A stretch of DNA of 64,000 nt. Origin: Paraburkholderia sp. ZP32-5. Lineage in GTDB: Bacteria > Pseudomonadota > Gammaproteobacteria > Burkholderiales > Burkholderiaceae. The position numbers and the translations under genes were made by a program. Below the pieces are notes generated by a model. The model was given only the letters and a program-made list of their open reading frames with translations. It was not told the origin of the DNA and did no database searches. This document shows, in pieces, positions 41,090 through 50,157 of this stretch (the stretch's first letter is position 1; the number at the start of each line of letters is the position of its first letter). The DNA is taken from positions 930,001-994,000 of the forward strand of contig NZ_JAJEJP010000001.1 of NCBI RefSeq assembly GCF_021390495.1. The letters run 5' to 3'.

Positions 41090-42295
41090 ATGAAGAACAA
41101 ATCAGTTGTCGTTTCCGGCGCGGGTCCGGTCGGACTTGCCGCGGCGCTCGCGCTTGCGCGTCAGGGCATTGACGTGTGCGTGCTGGAAACCGAGGCGGAT
41201 ATTCCGCACGACCTGCGCGCCGGGACATTTCATCCGCCCACGGTGGAAATGCTATCGGCGCTTGGTGTCGGAGATGCATTGCTGGCGCAGGGCATTCCCG
41301 TGCGGCAGTGGCAGATACGCGACCGCAAAACCGGCGTCGTGGCGGAATTCGATCTGGGTGTGCTATCGGACCTCACGCCTTATCCATTCCGTCTGCACTG
41401 CGAGCAGCACAAACTGTCGGAGCTGCTGCGCGAGACGCTTAGCGGCATGCCTAATGCGCGCCTTTTGTTCTCACACCGCTGCACGGGTTACACGGAAGAC
41501 GCGGACGGCGTAACCGTCCAGTTCGAGAATGCCGAGGGCGCGGGGGAAATGCGCGCGAGCTACATCATCGGCGCGGATGGATCGCGCAGTGTGGTGCGCA
41601 AAACGATGGACGTCGAATTCGAAGGGTTCACATGGCCGGAACGTTTTTTGGTCTTTGCGACGAGCTACGATCTGCGGGAGCAGGGATTCACCGGCAACGC
41701 GTATATTGCCGACCCTGATGAATGGAGTGCGATTTTTATCCAGCCGCATGACGGCCCGCCTGGAATCTGGCGCATTGCATTCCCGATCCCGCCCGAGGTG
41801 GAAGATAGCGAAGTACTCACGGATGATTTCGTGCAGGCCAAAATTCAGGGCTTCCTGTCACCGGAGCGCGAATATCCGATTCTTTATCGCAGCGTGTATC
41901 GCGTGCATCAGCGGGTCGCGAAGCAGTTCCGTGTCGGCCGCGCACTCCTGGCGGGGGACGCCGCGCACATCAACAATCCGCTTGGCGGCATGGGTTTGAA
42001 CAGCGGCATTCATGACGCGGTGAATCTCGCGGGCAAACTGGCCGATGTGCTGTTGAACGGCGCATCGACAGAGGTGCTCGATCTTTACGACCGGCAGCGT
42101 CGCCTGACGAATGTGGAGTACGTGCAGGCGATCACGATCCGGAACAAACGTCTGCTGGAAGAGCGTGATCCAGTCGTACGCGAGCAGCGACTCGACGAAC
42201 TGCGTACGATTGCAGCCAGTCCCGACCAGTTGCGTGCGTACCTGATCAACTCGTCGATGATCGCGAGCGTCCGGCGCGCCGACGAAATCCAGTAA
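41090..42295 (+). CDS. FAD-dependent aromatic hydroxylase (class A flavoprotein monooxygenase)
   Basis: 401 residues. The dinucleotide fold VVVSGAGPVGLAAALALARQG is at the N-terminus, the DG motif is YIIGADGSRSVVRK (~residue 165), and the GD motif is GRALLAGDAAHINNPLGGMGLNSG (~residue 283). The family hydroxylates phenolic acids using NAD(P)H and O2. With a gentisate-type dioxygenase opposite, 3-hydroxybenzoate 6-hydroxylation is one option. However, the FHPPTVEMLSALGV segment resembles other subgroups, so the substrate is open. It is the only plus-strand gene of the cluster. Confidence 0.88.
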   Translation: MKNKSVVVSGAGPVGLAAALALARQGIDVCVLETEADIPHDLRAGTFHPPTVEMLSALGVGDALLAQGIPVRQWQIRDRKTGVVAEFDLGVLSDLTPYPFRLHCEQHKLSELLRETLSGMPNARLLFSHRCTGYTEDADGVTVQFENAEGAGEMRASYIIGADGSRSVVRKTMDVEFEGFTWPERFLVFATSYDLREQGFTGNAYIADPDEWSAIFIQPHDGPPGIWRIAFPIPPEVEDSEVLTDDFVQAKIQGFLSPEREYPILYRSVYRVHQRVAKQFRVGRALLAGDAAHINNPLGGMGLNSGIHDAVNLAGKLADVLLNGASTEVLDLYDRQRRLTNVEYVQAITIRNKRLLEERDPVVREQRLDELRTIAASPDQLRAYLINSSMIASVRRADEIQ

Positions 42296-42320
42296 GCGGG
42301 ATTTTCAGTAAATGGTCGCC

Positions 42321-42354
42321 GACACCCTGCATGCGAGTTGCGCTGCAGGGTGTC
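42321..42354 (+). terminator. probable terminator of the FAD hydroxylase gene
   Basis: 11-bp perfect stem GACACCCTGCA / TGCAGGGTGTC with a 12-base loop that can pair further, followed by CTCGTTT. It lies 26 bases past the stop. The T-run is weak, so efficiency is uncertain. Confidence 0.6.
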
Positions 42355-42419
42355 CTCGTTTCCGGCGATTCGCCTCTACGCATTAGCGCACTGGAATAAA
42401 CGGTATCCGGATTCACACG

Positions 42420-43112
42420 CTACATCGTCGGAAGCACACTTGGCGCCACCATGTGGCTTTCGACCCGCCGGATGCCCGGCACCCCTTCGGCGGCGACACG
42501 GATCGCGCGCATCTCCTCTTCGGATTCGATCACCCCCCACAGATGCGCGACGCCGTCCTGGACGACCACGCCCTGTTTCGCGAGCCCCCAACGCTGCCCT
42601 TGCATTTCATGGAGGATCGCATCGCGCAGGCTTGCATCGTCGTGCAGGCCCGAGTCGATGATCGGTTCGACACTCGCGAGCGCGCGAATCAGATTCGAGC
42701 GGCTGACGATGCCGACCAGGCGGCCGTCCTTTAAAACCGGCACGCGTTTCAGATGCCGCCGTTCCATCAGATCGGCGATCTGCTGAAGCGGCATGTCGTC
42801 GGGAATCGAAATGACGTTGTCGCACATCACGTCGCGGACGAAATGCCCGTGCTCCTTCACGTACCGCGCGGCCTGCTCGCGCGGCGAGGACGACAGCAGT
42901 TCGAGCCACCATCGATGTTTGCCATGACCGGTGCCGTTCTCCACGCGATGCAGCAGATCCCCCTGGCTGACGATGCCGACCACCTGGCCGTTTGCATCGA
43001 CCACCGGCATGCCGCTGATGTGGTGATCGACGAAGAGTTTCGCCGCGTCGTGAATGGTCATGTCCGGTGTCGCGGTGACGACGGAGGAAGTCATGATGTC
43101 GAGTGCGCGCAT
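42420..43112 (-). CDS. CBS-pair and BON domain protein
   Basis: 230 residues. Two CBS motifs (residues ~7-60, MTSSVVTATPDMTIHDAAKLFVDHHISGMPVVD; ~93-145, IPDDMPLQQIADLMERRHLKRVPVL) are followed by a BON domain (~155-225, GVAHLWGVIESEEEMRAIRVAAEGVPGIRRVESHM). CBS pairs bind adenosine nucleotides; BON domains bind membranes or ligands. The role is probably stress-related but unproven. ATG 43112 has GAGGGGAC upstream. Confidence 0.92.
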   Translation of the reverse strand: MRALDIMTSSVVTATPDMTIHDAAKLFVDHHISGMPVVDANGQVVGIVSQGDLLHRVENGTGHGKHRWWLELLSSSPREQAARYVKEHGHFVRDVMCDNVISIPDDMPLQQIADLMERRHLKRVPVLKDGRLVGIVSRSNLIRALASVEPIIDSGLHDDASLRDAILHEMQGQRWGLAKQGVVVQDGVAHLWGVIESEEEMRAIRVAAEGVPGIRRVESHMVAPSVLPTM

Positions 43113-43596
43113 GTTCGTCCCCTCGATGGGGCGCGACGGGTCCTCATCTGTTGCACCCTTCGCGCGATTCCGGCAGACGCACCGGCGGCAAGCCCGCGCG
43201 ATGCTGAGGCGGCTGGATCAGGTGTTCGACGGCGGGCCGCGCAGGCGTTGATTGTTTGCGCGGGAGAGCCTGGGTTGTTCCACGCCATCCGGTTGCTATC
43301 CGCAATCGTTGGCGGCCAGTCGACGTCAGTCGGTATCGATGGCCTGACGCATGCGGCGCAGTTCGAGCTCTTTCGCGACCGCGCTCACCAGGCTCTCGCA
43401 GAGCATGCTCAGGCCGCTTGAGAAATGCGATACGCAGAAAGTGTAGGTTAACTTTTCCGGGCCATCCGTCCCAACATGGCACGTCTTTCCGCGTCCGAAC
43501 GCTGGGCGTGGCGCGGCGCCCGAAACGCACGCTCTGGTATCTAAGTACGTTGCGAAGCGGGCACGCTCGGAATCGACTCAGCCGCCCGCCCGAGCC
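43113..43596. other. 484-base gap between CBS/BON and chemotaxis receptor genes
   Basis: No complete gene is convincing. On the minus strand 43326-43406 encodes MLCESLVSAVAKELELRRMR plus AIDTD and a stop. That frame reads plausibly upstream to about 43478 but has no start codon there. This could be a decayed gene or a 26-codon peptide without a good ribosome site. Confidence 0.35.
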
Positions 43597-45174
43597 TCAA
43601 TAAGCCAGTTCGGGTGCGCTCACCCAGCCGGTGTGCTGGCGACCCGTGGTGCGATCCGTTGCCAGCCGGAAGAACGACATCGTCTGCTGCAGTTGCTCGG
43701 CCAGCAAATTCATCTGTTCGGCCGTCGCGGCCAGCTCTTCCGAACCCGCGGCATTCTGCTGCGTGGTCTCGCTCAACTGTCCGACCGCATCGGTGATCTG
43801 CGTGACCGCTATCGACTGATCGTGCGACGCCGCGGTAATTTCCCGCACCAGCGTTGACGTGCGGGTGATGTTCGGCAGCATGCTCTCCAGCAGCCGGCCG
43901 GTCGTCTCCGCCTGGCTGACGCTGCCGGCCGCGACCTCGCCGATCTCCTGCGCCGCGGCCTGGCTGCCTTCCGCGAGCTTGCGAACCTGGGCCGCGACGA
44001 CGGCGAAGCCCTTGCCGTGCTCGCCGGCCCGGGCGGCTTCGATCGCGGCGTTCAATGCGAGCAGATTGGTTTGATAGGCGATGTCGTCGATCACGTTGAT
44101 CTTGCGGGCGATCTGCCGCATCGCCGCGACGGTCACGCGCACGGCCTCGCCGCCGTCGACGGCTTCCCGCGCTCCGGCGGTGGCGATCTTTTCTGTCAGC
44201 TTCGAGTTTTCCGTGGTCTGTGCGATCGACGTGCACATCTGTTCCAGTGCCGAGCTGGTTTCTTCCGCGCCGGCCGCCTGTTCGCTCGCCGACTGCGACA
44301 AGGTCTGCGCAGTCGCGTTGATCTGCGTGGCCGCGGCCGCCAGCTCGCTGGCCTTGCCGTCGACCTCGGCCACCGTGTGCTTCAGACGCGTCACCATGCG
44401 CTTCATCGCCGCGAGCAGCTGACCGGTTTCTTCGCTCGTTCGTACCTCGATGTCCATCGTCAGATCGCCGTCGGCGAGGGCTTCCGCGACCTGCATCGCA
44501 CGCTTGAGCGGACGCGCGACGCTCAGCGTGATGCTGATCGACAGCACCAGCGTGCCGATCAGCGCGCAGCTGAAAGCGGCGATCAGCAACGTCTTCGCGG
44601 ACAGATAGGTCTGGTTGACCACATCGGAATCGGTGGCGAGCGCGCCGGACTCGAGGCGGATGAACTCCTGCCACGCGTCGATATACGCGCTTTGCAACGC
44701 ATTCGTTTCAGTGAACATCAGATAGATCACCGTCTGATCCAGGCCGCCGTTCCTCTTCAGCTCCAGCACCCGTTCGCGGCTCTTCATGTAGGCGGTCCGC
44801 GCGGTCTCGACCTTGGCGAGCGCGGCCTTCTCCGCATCGGACAACGGCAGCGTGTGAAGCATCGCGATGCTGTCGTTCACCCGTTTCACGGTTTCGCCGA
44901 GCACCGCATGCGCGTGCGCGGCTTCTTCCGCGCTGACACCCGGCTTGCCCTCCGACGTGACGATGAACGTGAACGCTCTCGCGTAATCGTACGCATCCTG
45001 GATGTTCTGATTGACGATGCGGGTGCGTGGCCAGATCTGGTCGGTGACGACCTGGAAACTGCCCACCAGCGTATTGAGCGAAGTGATGCTGTAAAAGGCC
45101 AGCACCGCCGCCATGCAAAGCATGGCGCCAAATCCGAGGCCGAGTTTTGTGCCGATTTTCATATTTCTGAACAT
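43597..45174 (-). CDS. methyl-accepting chemotaxis protein
   Basis: 525 residues. TM1 is at ~11-31, then a four-helix-bundle periplasmic sensor (~35-190), TM2 at ~191-212 ([22 protein letters not shown]), HAMP at ~213-265, and a cytoplasmic coiled-coil signalling domain. The hairpin tip is [33 protein letters not shown], which binds CheA/CheW. Gln/Glu-rich methylation helices flank it. There is no clear C-terminal CheR-tethering pentapeptide. The ligand is unknown; proximity to the catabolic cluster allows, but does not prove, an aromatic acid. Confidence 0.95.
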   Translation of the reverse strand: MFRNMKIGTKLGLGFGAMLCMAAVLAFYSITSLNTLVGSFQVVTDQIWPRTRIVNQNIQDAYDYARAFTFIVTSEGKPGVSAEEAAHAHAVLGETVKRVNDSIAMLHTLPLSDAEKAALAKVETARTAYMKSRERVLELKRNGGLDQTVIYLMFTETNALQSAYIDAWQEFIRLESGALATDSDVVNQTYLSAKTLLIAAFSCALIGTLVLSISITLSVARPLKRAMQVAEALADGDLTMDIEVRTSEETGQLLAAMKRMVTRLKHTVAEVDGKASELAAAATQINATAQTLSQSASEQAAGAEETSSALEQMCTSIAQTTENSKLTEKIATAGAREAVDGGEAVRVTVAAMRQIARKINVIDDIAYQTNLLALNAAIEAARAGEHGKGFAVVAAQVRKLAEGSQAAAQEIGEVAAGSVSQAETTGRLLESMLPNITRTSTLVREITAASHDQSIAVTQITDAVGQLSETTQQNAAGSEELAATAEQMNLLAEQLQQTMSFFRLATDRTTGRQHTGWVSAPELAY

Positions 45175-45461
45175 GACGGACTCTTCGTAATGGCGGTCGG
45201 TCGCCTGTACGACCTCGACGGCTTGACAATTTGGCGGCTACGCTGCAGGCATATGAGAATTAACGGCGGGGCGGGCCGGGTCTTTAGGCCGGCAGTGGCC
45301 GGTTCGACGACTTCGTTTGCACCACATTGGGTCGTTTTCGGCGGGTGCCTTGACGATCCTCTGTACAATTGCCCGATCGATTCGGCGAAACCAGTTCGCC
45401 GGACACTAGAAACCTGTCTGTATTTCCCGCGCTTTCCCCGCAATACACAGCGACTGAATTC

Positions 45462-46247
45462 ATGGCCATTACCTATAAGACCCCCGACGATATCGCGAGG
45501 CTGCGCATCGCCGGCCGCCTCGCCGCCGATGTCCTGGCAATGATCGGCGAGCACGTGAAGGCCGGCGTGTCCACCGACGAGCTCGACGCGCTGTGCAACG
45601 ACTACATCGTCAACACGCAGAAATCGATTCCGGCCAACGTCGGCTATCTGGGCTTCCCGAAGACCGTCTGCACGTCGGTCAACAGCGTGGTGTGCCACGG
45701 CATCCCGAACCGCGGCGAGATCCTGAAGGACGGCGACATCATCAACATCGACGTCGCGATCATCAAGGACGGTTATTTCGGCGACACGAGCCGCATGTAC
45801 CACGTCGGCCAGCCGAGCCCGGTCGCACGCCAACTGATCGATACGACCTATGAGGCGATGGTGGCCGGCATCCGCCAGGTGAAGCCGGGCGCGACGCTCG
45901 GCGACATCGGTCACGCGATCCAGAAGGTCGCGCAGCGCGACGGCTTCTCGATCGTGCGCGACTACTGCGGGCACGGCATCGGCCGCGTCTATCACGAAGA
46001 CCCGCAGGTGTTGCACTACGGCCAGCCGGGGCAGGGCGTGCGCCTGAAGCCGGGCATGGTGTTCACGATCGAGCCGATGATCAACTCGGGCCGCGCCGCG
46101 ACATCGGTGCAACGCGACGGCTGGACGGTCGTCACGAAAGATCGCTCGCTGTCCGCGCAATGGGAGCACATGGTCGCCGTGACCGACGACGGCTATGAAC
46201 TGCTGACGCCGTGGCCGGACGGTACCGGCCGCTACGAGGCGCCCTGA
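45462..46247 (+). CDS. map: type I methionine aminopeptidase
   Basis: 261 residues; removes initiator methionine. All five metal ligands are visible: Asp in NIDVAIIKDGYFGDTSRMY (two Asp), His in GHGIGRVYHEDP, Glu in VFTIEPMIN and Glu in QWEHMVAVTDDG. It is not next to rpsB, where map is often found, so the genome may hold another copy. No strong ribosome site precedes ATG 45462, but the N-terminus MAITYKTPDDIARLR fits the family. Confidence 0.95.
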   Translation: MAITYKTPDDIARLRIAGRLAADVLAMIGEHVKAGVSTDELDALCNDYIVNTQKSIPANVGYLGFPKTVCTSVNSVVCHGIPNRGEILKDGDIINIDVAIIKDGYFGDTSRMYHVGQPSPVARQLIDTTYEAMVAGIRQVKPGATLGDIGHAIQKVAQRDGFSIVRDYCGHGIGRVYHEDPQVLHYGQPGQGVRLKPGMVFTIEPMINSGRAATSVQRDGWTVVTKDRSLSAQWEHMVAVTDDGYELLTPWPDGTGRYEAP

Positions 46248-46454
46248 GTGCGCGGCGAGGGGTGCTGGCGTCACGCGTACCGCGGTCACATCCGAAGCTT
46301 GCAGGCGATGCGGGCGGCATCGACGGCCGCCTCGGCGGCTCGCGCCCGACGCGAGCACTTCTCGCGGCCGCCTGTTCTGGTCAATAATAAAAATTGACTC
46401 GCGCGCCGGTTCGGTTAAAGCTACGTGTTAGGGTTTCCAGGGGTTTTCGTCTGC

Positions 46455-46988
46455 ATGAGTCCGTCATTGACCGTTCGCCGCATCACCGCTGATCAGGGCG
46501 CTGTTTTTCGCGAACTCCGTACCGCGTCGCTGCGGGAGGCGCCCTATGCCTTCGGCGCGACACTCGAGGACGCGCTGTCGGCCGGTGCGGATAGCTTCAA
46601 CGCCACCGCCGCCGATCACGCGGTCTCGCAGTCCGTCAGCACTTTCATCCTGTACACCGAGGGCCATCCGGCCGGCCTGATCGAAGCGCATTTCGACGAC
46701 ACCGCCGCGCACCGCGCATTCGTTTGCGAGCTGTGGGTCGCGCCGGCCGTGCGTCATCTGCGCGGCGGCGAACTGCTCGTCGATACCGCGAGCAACTGGC
46801 TCGCGGGCGCGGGCGCCAGCGAAATTTACGCGTGGGTCGCCGACGCGAACCGCAACGCAATGCGCTTTTACGAAGCGCTTGGCTTCGGCCCAACCGGCGA
46901 ACACCGGCGCGTCGAGCGCATGCCCGAGCAGGCCGAAAGTCTGCTGGTGCGCCACGTGCCCGCGATGTCCGACGCACCCCAGCCGTGA
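46455..46988 (+). CDS. GNAT-family N-acetyltransferase
   Basis: 177 residues. The motif A region is CELWVAPAVRHLRGGELLVDTASNWL (a variant of the R/Q-x-x-G-x-G/A acetyl-CoA loop), followed by IYAWVADANRNAMRFYEALGFGPTGEHRRV, the usual motif B. It transfers acetyl from acetyl-CoA to an unknown amine. ATG 46455 gives MSPSLTVRRITADQ; an in-frame GTG ten codons earlier is less likely. Confidence 0.88.
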   Translation: MSPSLTVRRITADQGAVFRELRTASLREAPYAFGATLEDALSAGADSFNATAADHAVSQSVSTFILYTEGHPAGLIEAHFDDTAAHRAFVCELWVAPAVRHLRGGELLVDTASNWLAGAGASEIYAWVADANRNAMRFYEALGFGPTGEHRRVERMPEQAESLLVRHVPAMSDAPQP

Positions 46989-47222
46989 ACCGATGAGCGG
47001 CGCCTGCAAGCCGCTGCTCGCTTCGCTGTTCTCTTCGTTGTTGTCTCTTCTCGCCAGTCTCCGGAATTCTTTTCGTCGCTATTTTTCTGCGCTATATCGA
47101 GCGTACGACGGCGCGGCGCGCTTTCGCGGCGCGACACGCGCGCGTTAGCAGATTCTCGCGGCAAAAAAACTGGCCCTGCGCGTGTACGCCTGTAAAATAC
47201 GCAAAATTTTTTGCCGAACGCT

Positions 47223-48077
47223 ATGTCGCCCAAGAAATCGCCCTTTTTCGAACTTCGCAGCGGCTCTGTCGACACGCTCATGTTCGTGGTCAAGACGACC
47301 GACCTCGACGCGATGCGTGCCGAACTGACGCGGCGCTTCGAGGCGACTCCCGAATTCTTCGCTAACGATGTCGTCGCGATCGACGTGCGGCGTCTGGCCG
47401 GCGACGAACGCGTACCGCTCGCCGACATCGCGCAACTGCTCGACAGCGTGCGCATGCGTCCGATCGGCGTGGTCGCGAATGCGGAGCAATCATGGGCGGC
47501 CGAGGCGGCCTTGCCGCTGCTCGAAGCGCGCGATCGCCGCGGCGCGGCGGCAAAACAGGCGGACGAGGACAGCGCGGCAGCGGCACCCGCCGCCGGCACC
47601 GCGGCGGAGCCGGCAGCGAATGAAGCGGCGGATGCTCCCGCGAATGCAGCAAGCGCGGCAGGTGCAGCGGCAGACACCTCCGGCGCTGCCGCGACGGTCG
47701 ACCCCGCGCCCGCCGCCGAGCCGGTGCGGCTCGCCACCTCGCCGCAAACGATGGTGGTCGACAAGCCGCTGCGCTCCGGTCAGCGCATCTACGCAAAGGG
47801 CGATCTCGTCGTGCTCGGTCTCGTCAGCTATGGCGCCGAGGTGATCGCCGAAGGCAACATCCATATTTACGCACCGCTGCGCGGCCGCGCACTGGCCGGC
47901 GTGCAGGGCAATCACGACGCGCGCATTTTCTGCACGTGTCTCGAACCGGAACTGATCTCGATCGCGGGCATCTATCGAACGACCGAGAACCCGCTGCCGG
48001 CCGATGTGCTCGGCAAGCCGGTACAGATCTGGCTCGAAGAAGAAAAACTGATGATCGAACCGCTGCGGCTCACGTAA
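47223..48077 (+). CDS. minC: septum site-determining protein MinC
   Basis: 284 residues. The N-terminal FtsZ-inhibiting domain (1-100) begins [27 protein letters not shown] roughly 70-residue linker (~105-170) made almost only of Ala, Glu, Asp, Pro and Gly follows, longer than in E. coli MinC. The C-terminal beta-helix (~178-284) contains [40 protein letters not shown], which binds MinD. First gene of minCDE. Confidence 0.96.
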   Translation: MSPKKSPFFELRSGSVDTLMFVVKTTDLDAMRAELTRRFEATPEFFANDVVAIDVRRLAGDERVPLADIAQLLDSVRMRPIGVVANAEQSWAAEAALPLLEARDRRGAAAKQADEDSAAAAPAAGTAAEPAANEAADAPANAASAAGAAADTSGAAATVDPAPAAEPVRLATSPQTMVVDKPLRSGQRIYAKGDLVVLGLVSYGAEVIAEGNIHIYAPLRGRALAGVQGNHDARIFCTCLEPELISIAGIYRTTENPLPADVLGKPVQIWLEEEKLMIEPLRLT

Positions 48078-48182
48078 GGCGACGCGAAGCGCGCGCTGCC
48101 TCACGCGATATGGCACGCGGCGTTTCACGGCAAAGCTGGCCGTGCATCAATTGACGCATTTGACGAACACAAGGTAAGGGTA

Positions 48183-48998
48183 ATGGCAAAAATCATTGTG
48201 GTGACTTCGGGCAAGGGTGGCGTGGGCAAGACGACCACGAGCGCGAGTTTTGCGTCGGCGCTCGCGCTGCGCGGACACAAGACCGCCGTGATCGACTTCG
48301 ACGTCGGCCTGCGTAACCTCGACCTCATCATGGGCTGCGAGCGCCGCGTCGTGTACGACCTGATCAACGTGATCCAGGGCGAAGCGAATCTGAACCAGGC
48401 GCTGATCAAAGACAAGAAGTGCGAGAACCTGTTCATCCTGCCGGCCTCGCAGACGCGCGATAAAGACGCGCTGACGATGGAAGGCGTCGAGAAGGTCATC
48501 AACGATCTGATCGGGATGGACTTCGAGTACATCGTTTGCGATTCGCCGGCCGGTATCGAATCGGGCGCGCTGCTGGCGATGCACTTTGCCGACGAAGCGC
48601 TGATCGTGACGAATCCGGAAGTGTCGTCGGTACGCGACTCGGACCGTATTCTCGGCATCCTGTCGTCGAAGACCAAGCGCGCGATCGAAGGCAAGGAGCC
48701 GATCAAGGAACATCTGCTGATCACGCGCTACAACCCGAAGCGCGTCAGCGAAGGCGAAATGCTGTCGCTGACCGACATCCAGGAAATTCTGCGCATCGAT
48801 CTGATCGGCGTGATTCCGGAATCGGAGGCCGTGCTGCACGCATCGAACCAGGGTTTGCCGGCCGTGCATCTGGACGGCACCGACGTGGCCGAAGCCTATA
48901 AAGACGTCGTATCGCGTTTCCTCGGCGAACAGAAGTCGCTTCGCTTTACCGATTACCAGAAGCCCGGGCTGCTGCAGCGCCTCTTCGGCACCAAGTAA
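48183..48998 (+). CDS. minD: septum site-determining ATPase MinD
   Basis: 271 residues. Deviant Walker [16 protein letters not shown] is at the N-terminus, then [27 protein letters not shown] and [14 protein letters not shown]. The C-terminal amphipathic helix [10 protein letters not shown] attaches the ATP-bound dimer to the membrane. It recruits MinC and is displaced by MinE. The gap to minE is 14 bases. Confidence 0.98.
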   Translation: MAKIIVVTSGKGGVGKTTTSASFASALALRGHKTAVIDFDVGLRNLDLIMGCERRVVYDLINVIQGEANLNQALIKDKKCENLFILPASQTRDKDALTMEGVEKVINDLIGMDFEYIVCDSPAGIESGALLAMHFADEALIVTNPEVSSVRDSDRILGILSSKTKRAIEGKEPIKEHLLITRYNPKRVSEGEMLSLTDIQEILRIDLIGVIPESEAVLHASNQGLPAVHLDGTDVAEAYKDVVSRFLGEQKSLRFTDYQKPGLLQRLFGTK

Positions 48999-49012
48999 GG
49001 GGGGCGCACGTC

Positions 49013-49267
49013 ATGTCGATTCTTTCGTTTTTGCTGGGCGAGAAAAAGAAGTCCGCGTCGGTAGCGAAGGAACGCCTGCAGTTGATCATCGCGCACGAGC
49101 GCGCCGGCGGTCATGCGCCGGCCGATTATCTGCCCGCGTTGCAACGCGAACTGGTGGCCGTCATCTCGAAGTACGTGAAGATCTCCGATGAGGATATCCG
49201 CGTGAGCCTCGAGCGCCAGGACGATCTCGAAGTGCTCGAAGTCAAGATCGAGATACCGCAGGTCTGA
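49013..49267 (+). CDS. minE: cell division topological specificity factor MinE
   Basis: 84 residues. The membrane-targeting start is [31 protein letters not shown], which includes the contact helix for MinD. The C-terminal dimerisation part is [42 protein letters not shown]. It drives Min oscillation so the septum forms at mid-cell. Last gene of the operon. Confidence 0.98.
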   Translation: MSILSFLLGEKKKSASVAKERLQLIIAHERAGGHAPADYLPALQRELVAVISKYVKISDEDIRVSLERQDDLEVLEVKIEIPQV

Positions 49268-49560
49268 TCGTTTGTTATTGGATGCGCGTGCGCGGTGCGT
49301 TTGCCGCGTGCGCGTTGTTGTTGTTCGTTCGCTGCTGTTCGTTCGTCGCTGTTCAGTCGTTACCGTTCCTTCGCGCTCGCGGCGCGACAAAGTTCTCCGC
49401 GCGCGGTCGTTTCCGCGCCGCCTCTGTCATCCCTGTCCCGGTCGAAATAATCCGTTGCACTTCAGCGTGTGCCGTTACACGCCTGTCGTCAGCCGCGCGT
49501 CGCCCTCGCGCATTAAACCGGTAACGCCGTATCCGGTGTTCAACCACAAAGAGGGAAATC

Positions 49561-49872
49561 ATGAACAGAGCCTTTCGCCTGCTGCTTGCCAACACCGTTC
49601 TGATCGTCGCCGGTGCCGCCACGATGGCCTCGGCTTCGGCCGCGGAAGTCGTCGTGATCGCGCCATCCGCGCCGCCGGCCGCGCGCTTCGAAGCGGTGCC
49701 CGCGCCGCGTGCCGGTTATGTGTGGGATCACGGTCACTGGCGCTGGGAGCATGGCCGCTATGTGTGGGTCGAGGGCCACTGGCAGGCCGAACGGGTCGGC
49801 TATCACTGGGTCCCGGGCCACTGGGATCAACGTGGTCCGCACTATCGCTGGGTGCCGGGACATTGGGCGTGA
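49561..49872 (+). CDS. YXWGXW/WxxGxW repeat exported protein
   Basis: 103 residues. The signal peptide RLLLANTVLIVAGAATMASASA is cleaved near residue 28. The mature part has five tandem W-x-x-G-x-W-like units (GYVWDHGHWRWEHGRYVWVEGHWQAE, GYHWVPGHW, HYRWVPGHWA). Such proteins are common in beta-proteobacteria; their envelope role is undefined. The start has AAAGAGGGAAATC upstream. A 36-codon lipoprotein follows. Confidence 0.88.
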   Translation: MNRAFRLLLANTVLIVAGAATMASASAAEVVVIAPSAPPAARFEAVPAPRAGYVWDHGHWRWEHGRYVWVEGHWQAERVGYHWVPGHWDQRGPHYRWVPGHWA

Positions 49873-50046
49873 ATGCCGCGTCGATGAATGGGTCGACGAG
49901 CGTATCGATGGGCGCGGCGGTGAACGCGTAAGCGGCGCCGCTGCACGAGGCTACGCGCGGCGCGCGATACCGTTCGCGCCGCGTCTTCCGGTTTGATTGC
50001 ACATGCGCCGACGACAGCGTCGCCTGTGAGTCTGGAGAAATATCCG

Positions 50047-50157
50047 ATGAAAAAGAATCTGCTCGTGCTCGCCGCGTTGGCGGTGATGCTCGCCGGCTGC
50101 GTTGTGGTACCCGCGCGGCCGATGTATGTGCACGCGCCGCGCGTGGTCGTCTACTGA
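50047..50157 (+). CDS. very small lipoprotein
   Basis: 36 residues: MKKNLLVLAALAVMLAGC is a complete signal peptide with lipobox LAGC, then VVVPARPMYVHAPRVVVY. TCTGGAGAAATATCCG precedes the ATG (GGAG 8-10 bases away). It resembles YXWGXW-associated small lipoproteins of this group. Its last bases overlap the end of the convergent ClC gene (stop at 50151). Confidence 0.75.
   Translation: MKKNLLVLAALAVMLAGCVVVPARPMYVHAPRVVVY

Noticed and set aside
32963..42355. Genomic island integrated at tRNA-Ser
   Set aside because: The catabolic cluster starts just after the tRNA, but I found no repeat of the tRNA 3' end near 42.3-43.6 kb, no integrase and no mobility genes. Position alone is not enough.
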